A DNA stretch of 12,435 nt from DATKUC01 sp964577375 (GTDB taxonomy: Bacteria > Spirochaetota > Spirochaetia > DSM-27196 > DATKUC01). Shown here one piece after another: positions 6,473 through 12,435 of the stretch. Location: positions 1 to 12,435 of the forward strand of contig CAZNYW010000093.1 in the NCBI GenBank assembly GCA_964577375.1, read 5' to 3'. Positions within the stretch are counted from its first letter, which is position 1, and each line of letters begins with the position of its first letter. The notes under the pieces are model-generated. The model saw only the letters and a program-made list of their open reading frames with translations, made no database searches and had not been told where the DNA came from. Both the position numbers and the translations under genes were made by a program.

Positions 6473-7234
6473 TTAGCCCAGGTGCTTGATGAGCGGGATG
6501 TACTTCTCTTCGTTCGCGCGGTTCGCCTCGTCGCCGCCGGGCAGGTTTGCGCTGACCCACAGAGGCGGCTCCATTCCGCGCGCGGCGAGGTTCTTCACCG
6601 TCTCCATCACCAGCAGGTTCATTGTGAAGATGTTGCAGAAGGTGGCGGTCGGACCGGTCTTCTGGCGGCATCCTTCGATCTCGACCACCGCATCACCGTA
6701 GGGTAGATGGCAGTTGAGAAAGTGGTCGACCTCCTGGTACAGGTTCCTGCCGGAAGGGTGCCGCGACGGGTGGTTCTGAGGGAGCCTGTCCGCAAAGTCC
6801 CGCGAGGTCACGCCGATGGTGACCATTCCTCGACGACGTGCCTCGATCGCGGTGTCGATGCACATGGCATTGATTCCGTAGCCGTTCGCGATGATGATCA
6901 CCTCGCCCGGCGTTCTGCCGACGCGGTAGGCATCCAGGACCTTCTGCGCATAACCGGGCGTGCGTTCGACGTAGTTCGAACGCTTCGCGCCGTGAATGAG
7001 ATTAGTGCCCGGATCGAGGATCGCGTTGATGGGCACAAGGCCTCCCGCACGCCAGAGCACCTCCTCCACCGCCATGTTCGAGTGTCCCCCCGGCCCGATC
7101 GCGTGGATGATCCCGCCGCGGGCAATCGCATCGGCAACCACGCCGGCCGCCTTTTCGATTGCAGGCATCTCGCCGCGGATCTGCGTGAAGATGTCGACAA
7201 GCGATTCCTGGTAGGCTTCAGCTTCCCTGTTCAT
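6473..7234 (-). CDS. SIS-domain sugar isomerase-like protein (UPF0309 / COG4821 type)
   Basis: 253-aa cytoplasmic protein with one sugar-isomerase (SIS) fold. Family blocks as I remember them: EEVLWRAGGLVPINAILDPG (57-76), SRHPSGRNLY (157-166), GDAVVEIEG (180-188), KTGPTATFCNIFTMN (192-206) and PPLWVSANLPGGDEANRA (223-240). SIS proteins usually bind phosphosugars through a Ser/Thr loop; the usual SNSG-type loop is here IANGYGINA (115-123), lacking the Ser, and the first loop is AIGPGGHSN (45-53). The substrate may therefore be unphosphorylated or the role non-isomerase. The start at 7234 lies 7 nt after AAGGAGG; an adjacent ATG at 7237 is possible. It overlaps the TRAP Q gene by 17 nt and is last in the operon. 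Amino-sugar isomerisation is inferred from fold and neighbours. Confidence 0.88.
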   Translation of the reverse strand: MNREAEAYQESLVDIFTQIRGEMPAIEKAAGVVADAIARGGIIHAIGPGGHSNMAVEEVLWRAGGLVPINAILDPGTNLIHGAKRSNYVERTPGYAQKVLDAYRVGRTPGEVIIIANGYGINAMCIDTAIEARRRGMVTIGVTSRDFADRLPQNHPSRHPSGRNLYQEVDHFLNCHLPYGDAVVEIEGCRQKTGPTATFCNIFTMNLLVMETVKNLAARGMEPPLWVSANLPGGDEANRANEEKYIPLIKHLG

Positions 7235-7721
7235 CATCCATCCTCCTTCTGCCGATGCGCCGAGTGAGATATTCGACGTCCACAATCAGCATGAACGCCG
7301 CGTTCACGGGCAGAGCGAGATACGCGTAGCCCGTGGGAAAGCTCCACGTATCGAACGGTATTCGCATCCGCACTTTCGCGATATCGATTCCCTTCACAAC
7401 CAGGACCAGAAGAAATACCGTCATCGAAAGGTGAATGACAAGCTCGAGCATCCGCCGCCTCGATGGCCGCATCCGGTTCACAAAGAAGTCCATCACCAGG
7501 TGCCCATTGTCCGCGTACATCACCGCGGCGCCCGTGAACACGATCCATATGAACAAGAGGCGCGAGAAATCGGGCACCCAGAGCCAGGCGACCCCTGCGA
7601 CATAGCGCAGCGCGATACTGAGTATGGTCAGCGTGAAGAGAAGCAGGAAGGCTGCTCCGGTCGCCCACTTGAGTATCCGGCTGATTGCGCTCACCGCGCG
7701 GCCTACGGTATTTCGACTCAT
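7218..7721 (-). CDS. dctQ: TRAP transporter small permease subunit (DctQ family), right locus
   Basis: 167-aa membrane protein with four hydrophobic helices at about 21-41, 51-70, 91-112 and 128-150, and the conserved NGHLVMDFFVNRM segment (72-84) between helices 2 and 3. The C-terminal tail is basic (RRIGRRR), consistent with a cytoplasmic end. The ATG at 7721 is preceded by AGGGTG with 7 nt spacing and lies only 11 nt after the M stop; its own 3' end overlaps the SIS gene. The small subunit here follows the large one, the reverse of the common P-Q-M order and of the left locus. It shows little identity by eye to the left-locus Q protein, so the two transporters are probably not a recent duplication. 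Confidence 0.92.
   Translation of the reverse strand: MSRNTVGRAVSAISRILKWATGAAFLLLFTLTILSIALRYVAGVAWLWVPDFSRLLFIWIVFTGAAVMYADNGHLVMDFFVNRMRPSRRRMLELVIHLSMTVFLLVLVVKGIDIAKVRMRIPFDTWSFPTGYAYLALPVNAAFMLIVDVEYLTRRIGRRRMDDEQGS
7242..7248 (-). promoter_or_regulatory. Ribosome binding site fixing the SIS gene start
   Basis: AAGGAGG on the minus strand, inside the end of the TRAP Q gene, lies 7 nt before the ATG at 7234 and 4 nt before the ATG at 7237. It rules out the farther upstream in-frame ATG at 7285. Confidence 0.75.
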
Positions 7722-7732
7722 TTCATATCACC

Positions 7733-9013
7733 CTAGTGAAAGAACAGGTTTGGAATGAACATCACGAGCTGCGGAACATAGGTGCACAGGAGCAGCACCG
7801 CGATGAGGGCAGCCGTGTAGGGCCATACCGCACGCACGAGCTGCTCGAACTGCATGCCCGCGATCTTCGCCTCGAGGAACAAGAGCGCACCGATGGGAGG
7901 GGTGAGCAGCCCGATCATGAGGTTCATCACCACAATCACGCCGAAGTGGACCGGATCGATCCCGAGCTGGAGAGCAACCGGGAGGAGCACCGGAAAGAAG
8001 ATCAACATGACCGGCACCGCGTCGAGTATGCAGCCCATGAAAAGAAAGAAGACATTTGCGGCCAGAAGAAAGGTGAAGGCATTGAAATGGAGCGAGGTCA
8101 TGAGCGCCGCAAGCTTGTCCCCGAGCTGGTCGGATGCCACGATGTACTGGTATAGCCCGACGACCGCGAAGATGATCATGATCGAGGTGGAGAATACAGC
8201 CGCGTCGGCAAATATCCTCGGCAAGTCTTTCAATCGAATAGTGCGGTAGACGAAAAGCGAAATGAGCAGGATGTACAGGTTGGCAAGCACCGCCACCTCG
8301 AGGATGGTCACCACCCCCAGAACGACGCCAAGGATGATGATCACCGGCGCGATGAGCGCGAAGAAGGTGTCGCGCAGAACCGGAAGCAGGACAGCCGGGG
8401 TGAGCCTCCTTCGAACTACCGTGTAGGTGCCCCGCCGGGTCTTGAGCACCACGGCCCCGGTGAGAAAGGCGGCCATCAGAAGCCCGGGAACGAAACCGCC
8501 GAGAAACAGCTTACCGATCGAGATATTGCTTATCACGCCGATGAAGATCATCGGAATGCTCGGCGGGACTATCGGCCCGATTACGGCGGCCGCCGCGTTG
8601 ATCGACGCGGCAAAGGGCCGGTCGTAGCCGCGCTCCTTCATGGTCGGAAGCATCACCGAAGAGACCGCACTCGCATCCGCCACCGAAGATCCGGAGACGC
8701 CCGCAACGATCACGTTCACCACAATGGCAACGTAGGCAAGCCCGCCCTTGAACCGACCCACAAAGTACTCGGCGAAGTCGGCCAGCTTCCTCGTGATTCC
8801 CGAGCGGTTCATCAGCTCGCCGGCGAGCATGAAGAAGGGAATCGCCACCAGCGAAGAGGCGTCCACTCCGCCTACCATGGTGGAGGCAAGAACGTTCAGT
8901 GAGAACTGCCCGCGGATGAGGATGTAGATGAGCCCGCTGATGCCCATCGACGCCCAGATGCTGAAACCGAAGCCGATGAGCGTGAACAGCATCGCAAAGA
9001 GAATAACTATCAT
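7733..9013 (-). CDS. dctM: TRAP transporter large permease subunit (DctM family), right locus
   Basis: 426-aa polytopic membrane protein, normal length. Signatures: VAGVSGSSVADASAVSSVML (103-122), VIGPIVPPSIPM (144-155), FFLFMGCILDAVPVML (322-337) and GLLTPPIGALLF (368-379). The usual FTPTEAA motif is degenerate here: LGVVTILEVAVLANLY (232-247) has IL in place of PT, although the left-locus homologue keeps TPTEAAA. The ATG at 9013 directly begins a hydrophobic helix; the upstream GGTGGGG is a weak ribosome site. It follows the P gene after 155 nt that contain a hairpin-repeat array, and precedes Q by 11 nt. The family is certain; the effect of the motif change on transport is unknown. Confidence 0.95.
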   Translation of the reverse strand: MIVILFAMLFTLIGFGFSIWASMGISGLIYILIRGQFSLNVLASTMVGGVDASSLVAIPFFMLAGELMNRSGITRKLADFAEYFVGRFKGGLAYVAIVVNVIVAGVSGSSVADASAVSSVMLPTMKERGYDRPFAASINAAAAVIGPIVPPSIPMIFIGVISNISIGKLFLGGFVPGLLMAAFLTGAVVLKTRRGTYTVVRRRLTPAVLLPVLRDTFFALIAPVIIILGVVLGVVTILEVAVLANLYILLISLFVYRTIRLKDLPRIFADAAVFSTSIMIIFAVVGLYQYIVASDQLGDKLAALMTSLHFNAFTFLLAANVFFLFMGCILDAVPVMLIFFPVLLPVALQLGIDPVHFGVIVVMNLMIGLLTPPIGALLFLEAKIAGMQFEQLVRAVWPYTAALIAVLLLCTYVPQLVMFIPNLFFH

Positions 9014-9045
9014 GCACTACCCCACCGCAGCAAATGGAAGCAGCC

Positions 9046-9070
9046 GGAGGGCGGTCCTCCGCCACCCTCC
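9046..9070 (-). promoter_or_regulatory. GC-rich imperfect hairpin upstream of the right-locus M gene
   Basis: GGAGGG (9046-9051) pairs with CCCTCC (9065-9070), with an inner CGG/CCG stem and a small bulge. It lies between the hairpin-repeat array and the M start in the P-M interval, with no T-run. It may add to mRNA processing or protection after P; it could also be chance in GC-rich DNA. Confidence 0.35.
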
Positions 9071-9122
9071 GACAAACCCGTCGTTCCGGAACTGCGGAGC
9101 CTTGCCACGCAGTCGTTCCTGC

Positions 9123-9176
9123 CACGCAGTTCCTACTGCGCACGCAGTTCCTACTGCGCACGCAGTTCCTACTGCG
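9123..9176 (-). repeat. Three tandem 18-bp hairpin repeats at the TRAP P stop codon
   Basis: Three perfect tandem copies of CACGCAGTTCCTACTGCG (+ strand) lie at 9123-9140, 9141-9158 and 9159-9176. Each contains a 6-bp stem, CGCAGT/ACTGCG, with a 4-nt loop. The transcribed minus strand reads CGCAGT-AGGA-ACTGCG, so every loop is AGGA. The last unit (9159-9176) contains the TAG stop of the P gene (9169-9171). Degenerate relatives sharing GGAACGAC continue at about 9079-9122. The repeats and hairpins are seen directly. A role in mRNA stability, or in binding a GGA-loop protein such as CsrA, is inference. Confidence 0.9.
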
Positions 9177-10170
9177 TACAGGACTCCTCGTAGGTACCGA
9201 TCTTCGCAAGAAGGCCGGCGGGCCACTTGGATCCCTCAAAGCTGTCGAAAGCCCCCTTCAGCTTCTCGCGTATCGAAGCCATGTCCGGCGTGATCACGGT
9301 CATGTGCTGCTTGAGGTTGTCGTAGACAGTGGCAAGCTTCTCTTGGGTGAGCCGGGTCTCGTAGTCGCCCGCCTGCTCGGTGGCCTTATAGATGATATCT
9401 CGGTCCGCCTGTGGAAGCCTGTCCCAGAAGGGAGTAGCCGCGTAGAAGGTCTCGATGTCGCGGATGTAGTCGGTTTTCATGTAGTACTTCTGGACCTCGT
9501 ACAGGTGCTGGTCGGCGACAACAATGGCGCCGTTTTCCTGCGCATCCACGACTCCGGTCTTCAACGCCATGTACAGATCGGAGAATGGAATCTGCTGCGG
9601 CAGCGCACCGAGCGTCTTCATCGCGGTAAGGACCGTGGGACTGGCAGCCGTACGAATCTTGAGCCCCCTGAAGTCGTCGGCGTTCCGGATCGGCCTGTCG
9701 GCGGTGAGCCCACGCGGCGCGGTATCGCCGTTGATGTTCACGATGGTGATGCCGGTCTCCTTCTCCGCCTTTTCCATGATCGGTTTGAAGAAATCGGAGA
9801 GCAGTGCGCCGCGCATGCATTGATAGTCCTTGTATATAAACGGCATAGCCGTGATTTCGTACGGTTCGCCGCCGTTTATCCAGGCGAATGTGTTGATTCC
9901 GCCGTAGACCATCTCCAGGTCGCCCGTCTGCATCTGGGCGAACATCGCCTTCGGATCGCCGAGCTGGCTGTTGGGAAAGACCTTCACCTGAATTCTGCCG
10001 TTCGAGGCCTGCTCAACCAGCTCCTTGAACTTCATGGCGGCCATGTGGGTGGGACTCGACGTATCGCGGATATGGCCAATCCGGATAGTGACCGTCTCCT
10101 GCCGGCCTTCCGCGTAGATCATCGCGGAAGCAAACAGAAGAACCAGCGCAAGAGCCAGGAACCTCTTCAT
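9169..10170 (-). CDS. dctP: TRAP transporter substrate-binding protein (DctP family), right locus
   Basis: 333-aa periplasmic receptor. Residues 1-20 form the signal peptide, probably cut after IYA. The mature protein starts EGRQE and goes straight into the binding domain, without the long linker of the left-locus protein. Markers are KVFPNSQLGDP (63-73), DFRGLKIRTAASP (166-178) with the conserved Arg173, and LYMALKTGVVDAQEN (199-213). The ATG at 10170 has GAGGAGG (10178-10184) 7 nt upstream; longer in-frame starts would run into GC-rich non-coding sequence. The final residues (CTQ) and the stop codon run into the first unit of the hairpin-repeat array, so the very C-terminus may have been reshaped by repeat insertion. 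It lies 124 nt after the GntR gene. The ligand is probably an acidic or N-acetylated sugar, inferred from neighbours. Confidence 0.95.
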   Translation of the reverse strand: MKRFLALALVLLFASAMIYAEGRQETVTIRIGHIRDTSSPTHMAAMKFKELVEQASNGRIQVKVFPNSQLGDPKAMFAQMQTGDLEMVYGGINTFAWINGGEPYEITAMPFIYKDYQCMRGALLSDFFKPIMEKAEKETGITIVNINGDTAPRGLTADRPIRNADDFRGLKIRTAASPTVLTAMKTLGALPQQIPFSDLYMALKTGVVDAQENGAIVVADQHLYEVQKYYMKTDYIRDIETFYAATPFWDRLPQADRDIIYKATEQAGDYETRLTQEKLATVYDNLKQHMTVITPDMASIREKLKGAFDSFEGSKWPAGLLAKIGTYEESCTQ

Positions 10171-10294
10171 CGTGAAACCTCCTCTATAATCACCGGTACA
10201 AGTAACCGGCTCCGCCTCTTCGAGGCGATGTCTCCCCGTGTGGATGGCAGGCCCGGGTCGGACCCGCTCCAGGCAATCCTGTGTCTGCCGGGCA
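10171..10294 (-). promoter_or_regulatory. Leader between GntR gene and right-locus dctP
   Basis: 124 nt with several short dyads: CCGGT/ACCGG around 7 nt (10193-10209), CGCCTC/GAGGCG with a 3-nt loop (10213-10227) and CGGGT/ACCCG (10254-10266). The dctP ribosome site GAGGAGG is at 10178-10184. The first dyad could be a second GntR site and the 6-bp hairpin a processing element. I see no convincing -35/-10 pair, so dctP is probably read from the nagA promoter. Confidence 0.3.
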
Positions 10295-11026
10295 TCACCT
10301 CCCTTTACCGTTCCTGTCCGCGGCAGGCTCCTTGGCCCTGCTCCACATAATAGCCTCCGCGAAGTGCTCGAGGAGCCGCGCCTCCACAGCCGTCGAATCA
10401 CGCTGCTCGATGGCCTCAATCAGCCGCCGGTGCTGTGCGATGAACTCCGCCTTGTCTGTGGTTTGGTACCGGTTGACGAGCGTCAGGTTTCGCTGGATGG
10501 TCGCGAATATCCGAATGAGGTTGAGCAGAAGCGCATTCCCGGAGTGTCGGTAGAGCTCGATGTGAAAAGCGGTGTGAGCCTGTATCAGCTCCTTCTCTTC
10601 GACATTTGCTGCGACAAGCTGCTCCATAGCGTCGACGATCTGCCGCAATCTGTCGATGTCGGATTGGGTGAACTTCTCGAGGTCGCGGGTGAGGAAGGTA
10701 GACTCGAGGGTGATCCGAACCTCCAGAATATCCCGGAAGTCGTTCATGTTCATTTCGAGTCCGTAGGAAAGGTTGTCGAGAATCGCCTCGAAGTTGAACC
10801 TGCAGAGAAACCGCCCGATCCCCGGCCTCACCTCGACTATGCCGAGCGCCTCGAGACCTTTGAGCCCTTCGCGGATGGCGGTGCGGCTGATGCCCAGACC
10901 GGCGGCGAGCTCCATCTCGGTGGGAATCGGATCGCCCGCCTTCATGCCGGAGGCTATGAAGTACTCCTTGAGGCTGGTCTGGACTCTCCGGTGCAGGTCA
11001 TCGTTTTTGAGGGAGCGCAGCTCCAT
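10295..11026 (-). CDS. GntR family transcriptional regulator, FadR/FCD subfamily
   Basis: 243-aa regulator. The winged helix-turn-helix spans about 10-76, with the family core IPTEMELAAGLGISRTAIRE (34-53) and wing VEVRPGIGRF (64-73). An all-helical FCD ligand domain follows from about 96 (DFRDILEVRITLES) with conserved histidines at 155 (FHIELYRHSGN), 199 and 221. The position four residues before His155, commonly Asp as a metal ligand, is His151, so metal binding may differ. The ATG at 11026 has AAAGGAG 7 nt upstream. It lies 27 nt after nagA, inside the operon, and probably acts at the dyad over the nagA promoter. FCD regulators usually sense organic or sugar acids. The family is certain; the effector is unknown. 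Confidence 0.94.
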   Translation of the reverse strand: MELRSLKNDDLHRRVQTSLKEYFIASGMKAGDPIPTEMELAAGLGISRTAIREGLKGLEALGIVEVRPGIGRFLCRFNFEAILDNLSYGLEMNMNDFRDILEVRITLESTFLTRDLEKFTQSDIDRLRQIVDAMEQLVAANVEEKELIQAHTAFHIELYRHSGNALLLNLIRIFATIQRNLTLVNRYQTTDKAEFIAQHRRLIEAIEQRDSTAVEARLLEHFAEAIMWSRAKEPAADRNGKGR

Positions 11027-11053
11027 CAGGCCTCTCCTTTCCGGTTCGCCCGG

Positions 11054-12226
11054 TCAGCCGAAGACCGGTCTTCCCGCCTGGATAGTCCGCCGGATCGCCA
11101 GCCGCTCGCAGCCGGGCGAAAAGTCGAACAGGGTGAGATCCACGACCGTTCCCGGACAACAGAAGCTCCTTGGGTCGGGAAGGCCGAGAAGGCGCGCCGG
11201 ATTGACTGTGCAGAGTTCCACCGCTTCGGCGATACCGGCCGAAGTGAAGCGGCAGAACTGCGCAACATCACGGTCGAGCAGGTGACCTGCTCCGGCAAGG
11301 AAGCCGGTCCCGTGCAGGCCCAGATGGCCGTCCGGAAATACCTCGACCATGATGTCGCCCCACGGGTAGACACCCGGTTTCGCTCCGCCGTGCACCGCAA
11401 CGTCGCTGACAAGTAGCAGCCGGCAATGCCCCTTTGCGCGGGCAACTGTCTTGACTACCGCCCGCGGGAGGTGAAAACCGTCGGTGATGATGCCGGCACT
11501 GAGCTCGTCGGCACCAAGCTGCTCCCAAACGTAGTTCGAGAGGCGCGGAAGCACCGCGTGGCTTCCGTTTCCAAGATGCGTCGAAAGCTTTGCTCCGGCG
11601 CGCACAGCGTCGCGGATCTGCTCCGGAGATGCCCCCGTGTGGCCGATGGAGACCAGAACACCATCCGACGAAACTCTCTCGATGAAACCGAGAGCGTCCT
11701 CCACCTCCGGCGCCACCGTCACTATGCGGATCCGCCCGCCGGCCGCCTCCTGCCAGCGGCGGTACTCCTCGAAGTCGGCGCGCCGAATCTGCGATGGGCT
11801 GTGAGCGCCGCGCGGACCGTCCTCGGACGAGATGAAGGGCCCCTCAATGTGGTAGCCGGGAATCGCCGCTGCGACCGCGGCCGATCGCTGACGTGCCTTC
11901 TCGAGGAGCGACAGATTTCGAATGATCGTAGTGGTCGGTCCGGTGATGATGGTGGCGAGATGGACGGTGGTACCGGATTCCGCAATGTCCCTGATCAGCC
12001 GGTCGACGTCGGCCGCTCCCAATGACGGAGAGGAATAGTCGACGCCACGGTATCCATTCACCTGGAGGTCGATGAAACCGGGCGAAAGGTAGGGCAATCC
12101 CGGCTTCACGTCGGTGTCCTCGACGCGGGCAATGACCCCGTCGCGGACAGTCACTCGTAGCGGCCTGGCCGTGAAAATGGAGATTCCTTCCATCGTGAGC
12201 TCTTTTGTGACGCCCCTTTCTTTCAC
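11054..12226 (-). CDS. nagA: Divergent N-acetylglucosamine-6-phosphate deacetylase-type amidohydrolase
   Basis: Metal-dependent amidohydrolase of the NagA group, 390 aa; the canonical reaction removes acetate from N-acetyl-hexosamine 6-phosphate. Markers: PGFIDLQVNGYRGVDY (49-64), GYHIEGPF (124-131, Glu128 metal ligand), GHTGAS (195-200, His196), STHLGNGSH (215-223, His217), ITDGFHLP (247-254) and LLVSDVAVHGG (271-281, catalytic Asp275). The classical HLYNAM...R phosphate-contact loop is replaced by HLGNGSHAVLPRLS, so the substrate may be a free or differently phosphorylated N-acetyl sugar. I chose GTG 12226 because AAGGA lies 6 nt upstream. ATG 12193 (379 aa) is a fair alternative, while ATG 12265 falls at the predicted transcription start. 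First gene of the right operon. Catalysis looks intact; the exact substrate is uncertain. Confidence 0.87.
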   Translation of the reverse strand: MKERGVTKELTMEGISIFTARPLRVTVRDGVIARVEDTDVKPGLPYLSPGFIDLQVNGYRGVDYSSPSLGAADVDRLIRDIAESGTTVHLATIITGPTTTIIRNLSLLEKARQRSAAVAAAIPGYHIEGPFISSEDGPRGAHSPSQIRRADFEEYRRWQEAAGGRIRIVTVAPEVEDALGFIERVSSDGVLVSIGHTGASPEQIRDAVRAGAKLSTHLGNGSHAVLPRLSNYVWEQLGADELSAGIITDGFHLPRAVVKTVARAKGHCRLLLVSDVAVHGGAKPGVYPWGDIMVEVFPDGHLGLHGTGFLAGAGHLLDRDVAQFCRFTSAGIAEAVELCTVNPARLLGLPDPRSFCCPGTVVDLTLFDFSPGCERLAIRRTIQAGRPVFG

Positions 12227-12232
12227 CCTCTT

Positions 12233-12237
12233 TCCTT
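12233..12237 (-). promoter_or_regulatory. Ribosome binding site supporting the GTG start of nagA
   Basis: AAGGA on the minus strand sits 6 nt before GTG 12226, downstream of the predicted transcription start near 12261. No comparable site precedes ATG 12193, which has only GAG at 6 nt. Confidence 0.5.
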
Positions 12238-12257
12238 CCTCGCGACCAATGATGAAG

Positions 12258-12270
12258 GATGTCATACATC
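12258..12270. promoter_or_regulatory. Candidate GntR/FCD operator over the nagA promoter
   Basis: GATGT-CAT-ACATC is a perfect 5-3-5 inverted repeat; on the minus strand its core reads TGTATGACA. FadR-subfamily operators often have a GT-N3-AC core of this kind. It overlaps the -10 element and the predicted start of transcription, so binding would repress. A 5-bp dyad alone can occur by chance; position and core sequence are what support it. Confidence 0.5.
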
Positions 12271-12296
12271 GTACACCATCTCCGGTCGCCTGTCAA
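12268..12296 (-). promoter_or_regulatory. Sigma70-type promoter of the right operon
   Basis: On the minus strand TTGACA (12296-12291) is separated by 17 bp from TACGAT (12273-12268). The -35 is perfect, the -10 matches four of six, and the spacing is ideal. Transcription would begin near 12261, giving an untranslated leader of about 35 nt before GTG 12226. It is the strongest promoter I see for the nagA-GntR-TRAP-SIS operon. Confidence 0.65.
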
Positions 12297-12435
12297 ATCG
12301 CGACGTGCCTCCACGTGACCGTTCATCGGGCAGCGCGGCGTGCGCCGTCGGGCGCGCAGGCTGAATGCACCGAAGTCACCTATGGTGAGGCGCCGGGAAT
12401 GATGCGGGCAGACCCGCCGGCGAACAAGGTCGTTC

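Noticed and set aside
9123..9176. CRISPR-like short direct repeats
   Set aside because: The copies are directly tandem with no spacers and there are no cas genes; it is a hairpin-repeat array.
9034..10350. 438-codon + strand open frame
   Set aside because: Antisense to the right-locus TRAP receptor, with Arg/Leu/Val-rich composition and no motif; the minus-strand gene has a signal peptide, ribosome site and family signatures.
10238..11416. 392-codon + strand open frame
   Set aside because: Antisense shadow of the GntR and nagA genes; GC-rich DNA keeps this frame open.
11844..12326. 160-codon minus-strand open frame upstream of and overlapping nagA
   Set aside because: It overlaps nagA in another frame, is His/Arg-rich, and begins upstream of the predicted promoter.
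12297..12435. Possible divergent gene starting near 12399 and a 13-bp dyad TCACC-TAT-GGTGA (12376-12388)
   Set aside because: Only about 12 codons are visible before the edge, and a 5-bp-arm dyad is expected by chance several times in this length of DNA.

Overview
The window holds two complete tripartite (TRAP) transporter loci that face each other. Each has its own regulator and its own small set of sugar-type enzymes. The DNA is GC-rich (roughly 58-60% by eye) and densely coding. Both periplasmic binding proteins continue after the signal peptide with a short GGKQE / EGRQE sequence. From memory this is common in binding proteins of free-living Spirochaeta-type spirochaetes, so I lean towards a Spirochaetota host. 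That is an inference from style, not a proof.

Left locus, + strand (about 64-6036): an IclR-family regulator is preceded by a sigma70-like promoter and a striking nested palindrome (98-131). It is followed by TRAP binding protein (P), small membrane subunit (Q) and large membrane subunit (M). Next comes a 420-aa protein of unknown function with a deoxyhypusine synthase / LOR-SDH-like pattern, then a full-length CMP-KDO synthetase (KdsB). Spacing is tight (10-nt and 4-nt overlaps, 12-nt gap), so this reads as one operon. A perfect 14-bp hairpin sits between P and Q. A TRAP transporter next to an ulosonic-acid cytidylyltransferase resembles sialic-acid scavenging logic, with KDO or a similar acid as a possible substrate.

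Middle (6037-6472): a convergent spacer with one intrinsic terminator for the left operon and no gene I can support. It begins with a duplicated fragment of the kdsB tail.

Right locus, - strand (about 12296 down to 6473): in transcription order it encodes a divergent NagA-type amidohydrolase, a GntR/FCD regulator, TRAP P, TRAP M, TRAP Q (P-M-Q, not the usual P-Q-M) and a SIS-domain protein of the UPF0309/COG4821 type. A good promoter (TTGACA, 17 bp, TACGAT) precedes nagA and overlaps a candidate GntR operator. Three tandem 18-bp repeats, each a small hairpin whose mRNA loop is AGGA, start at the P stop codon and run towards M. The locus looks like uptake and catabolism of an N-acetylated amino sugar. 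No sugar kinase is visible, and both enzymes are altered at positions that bind the substrate phosphate in their families, so a route through non-phosphorylated sugar is possible.

The first ~60 bases and last ~140 bases hold no gene I can support.
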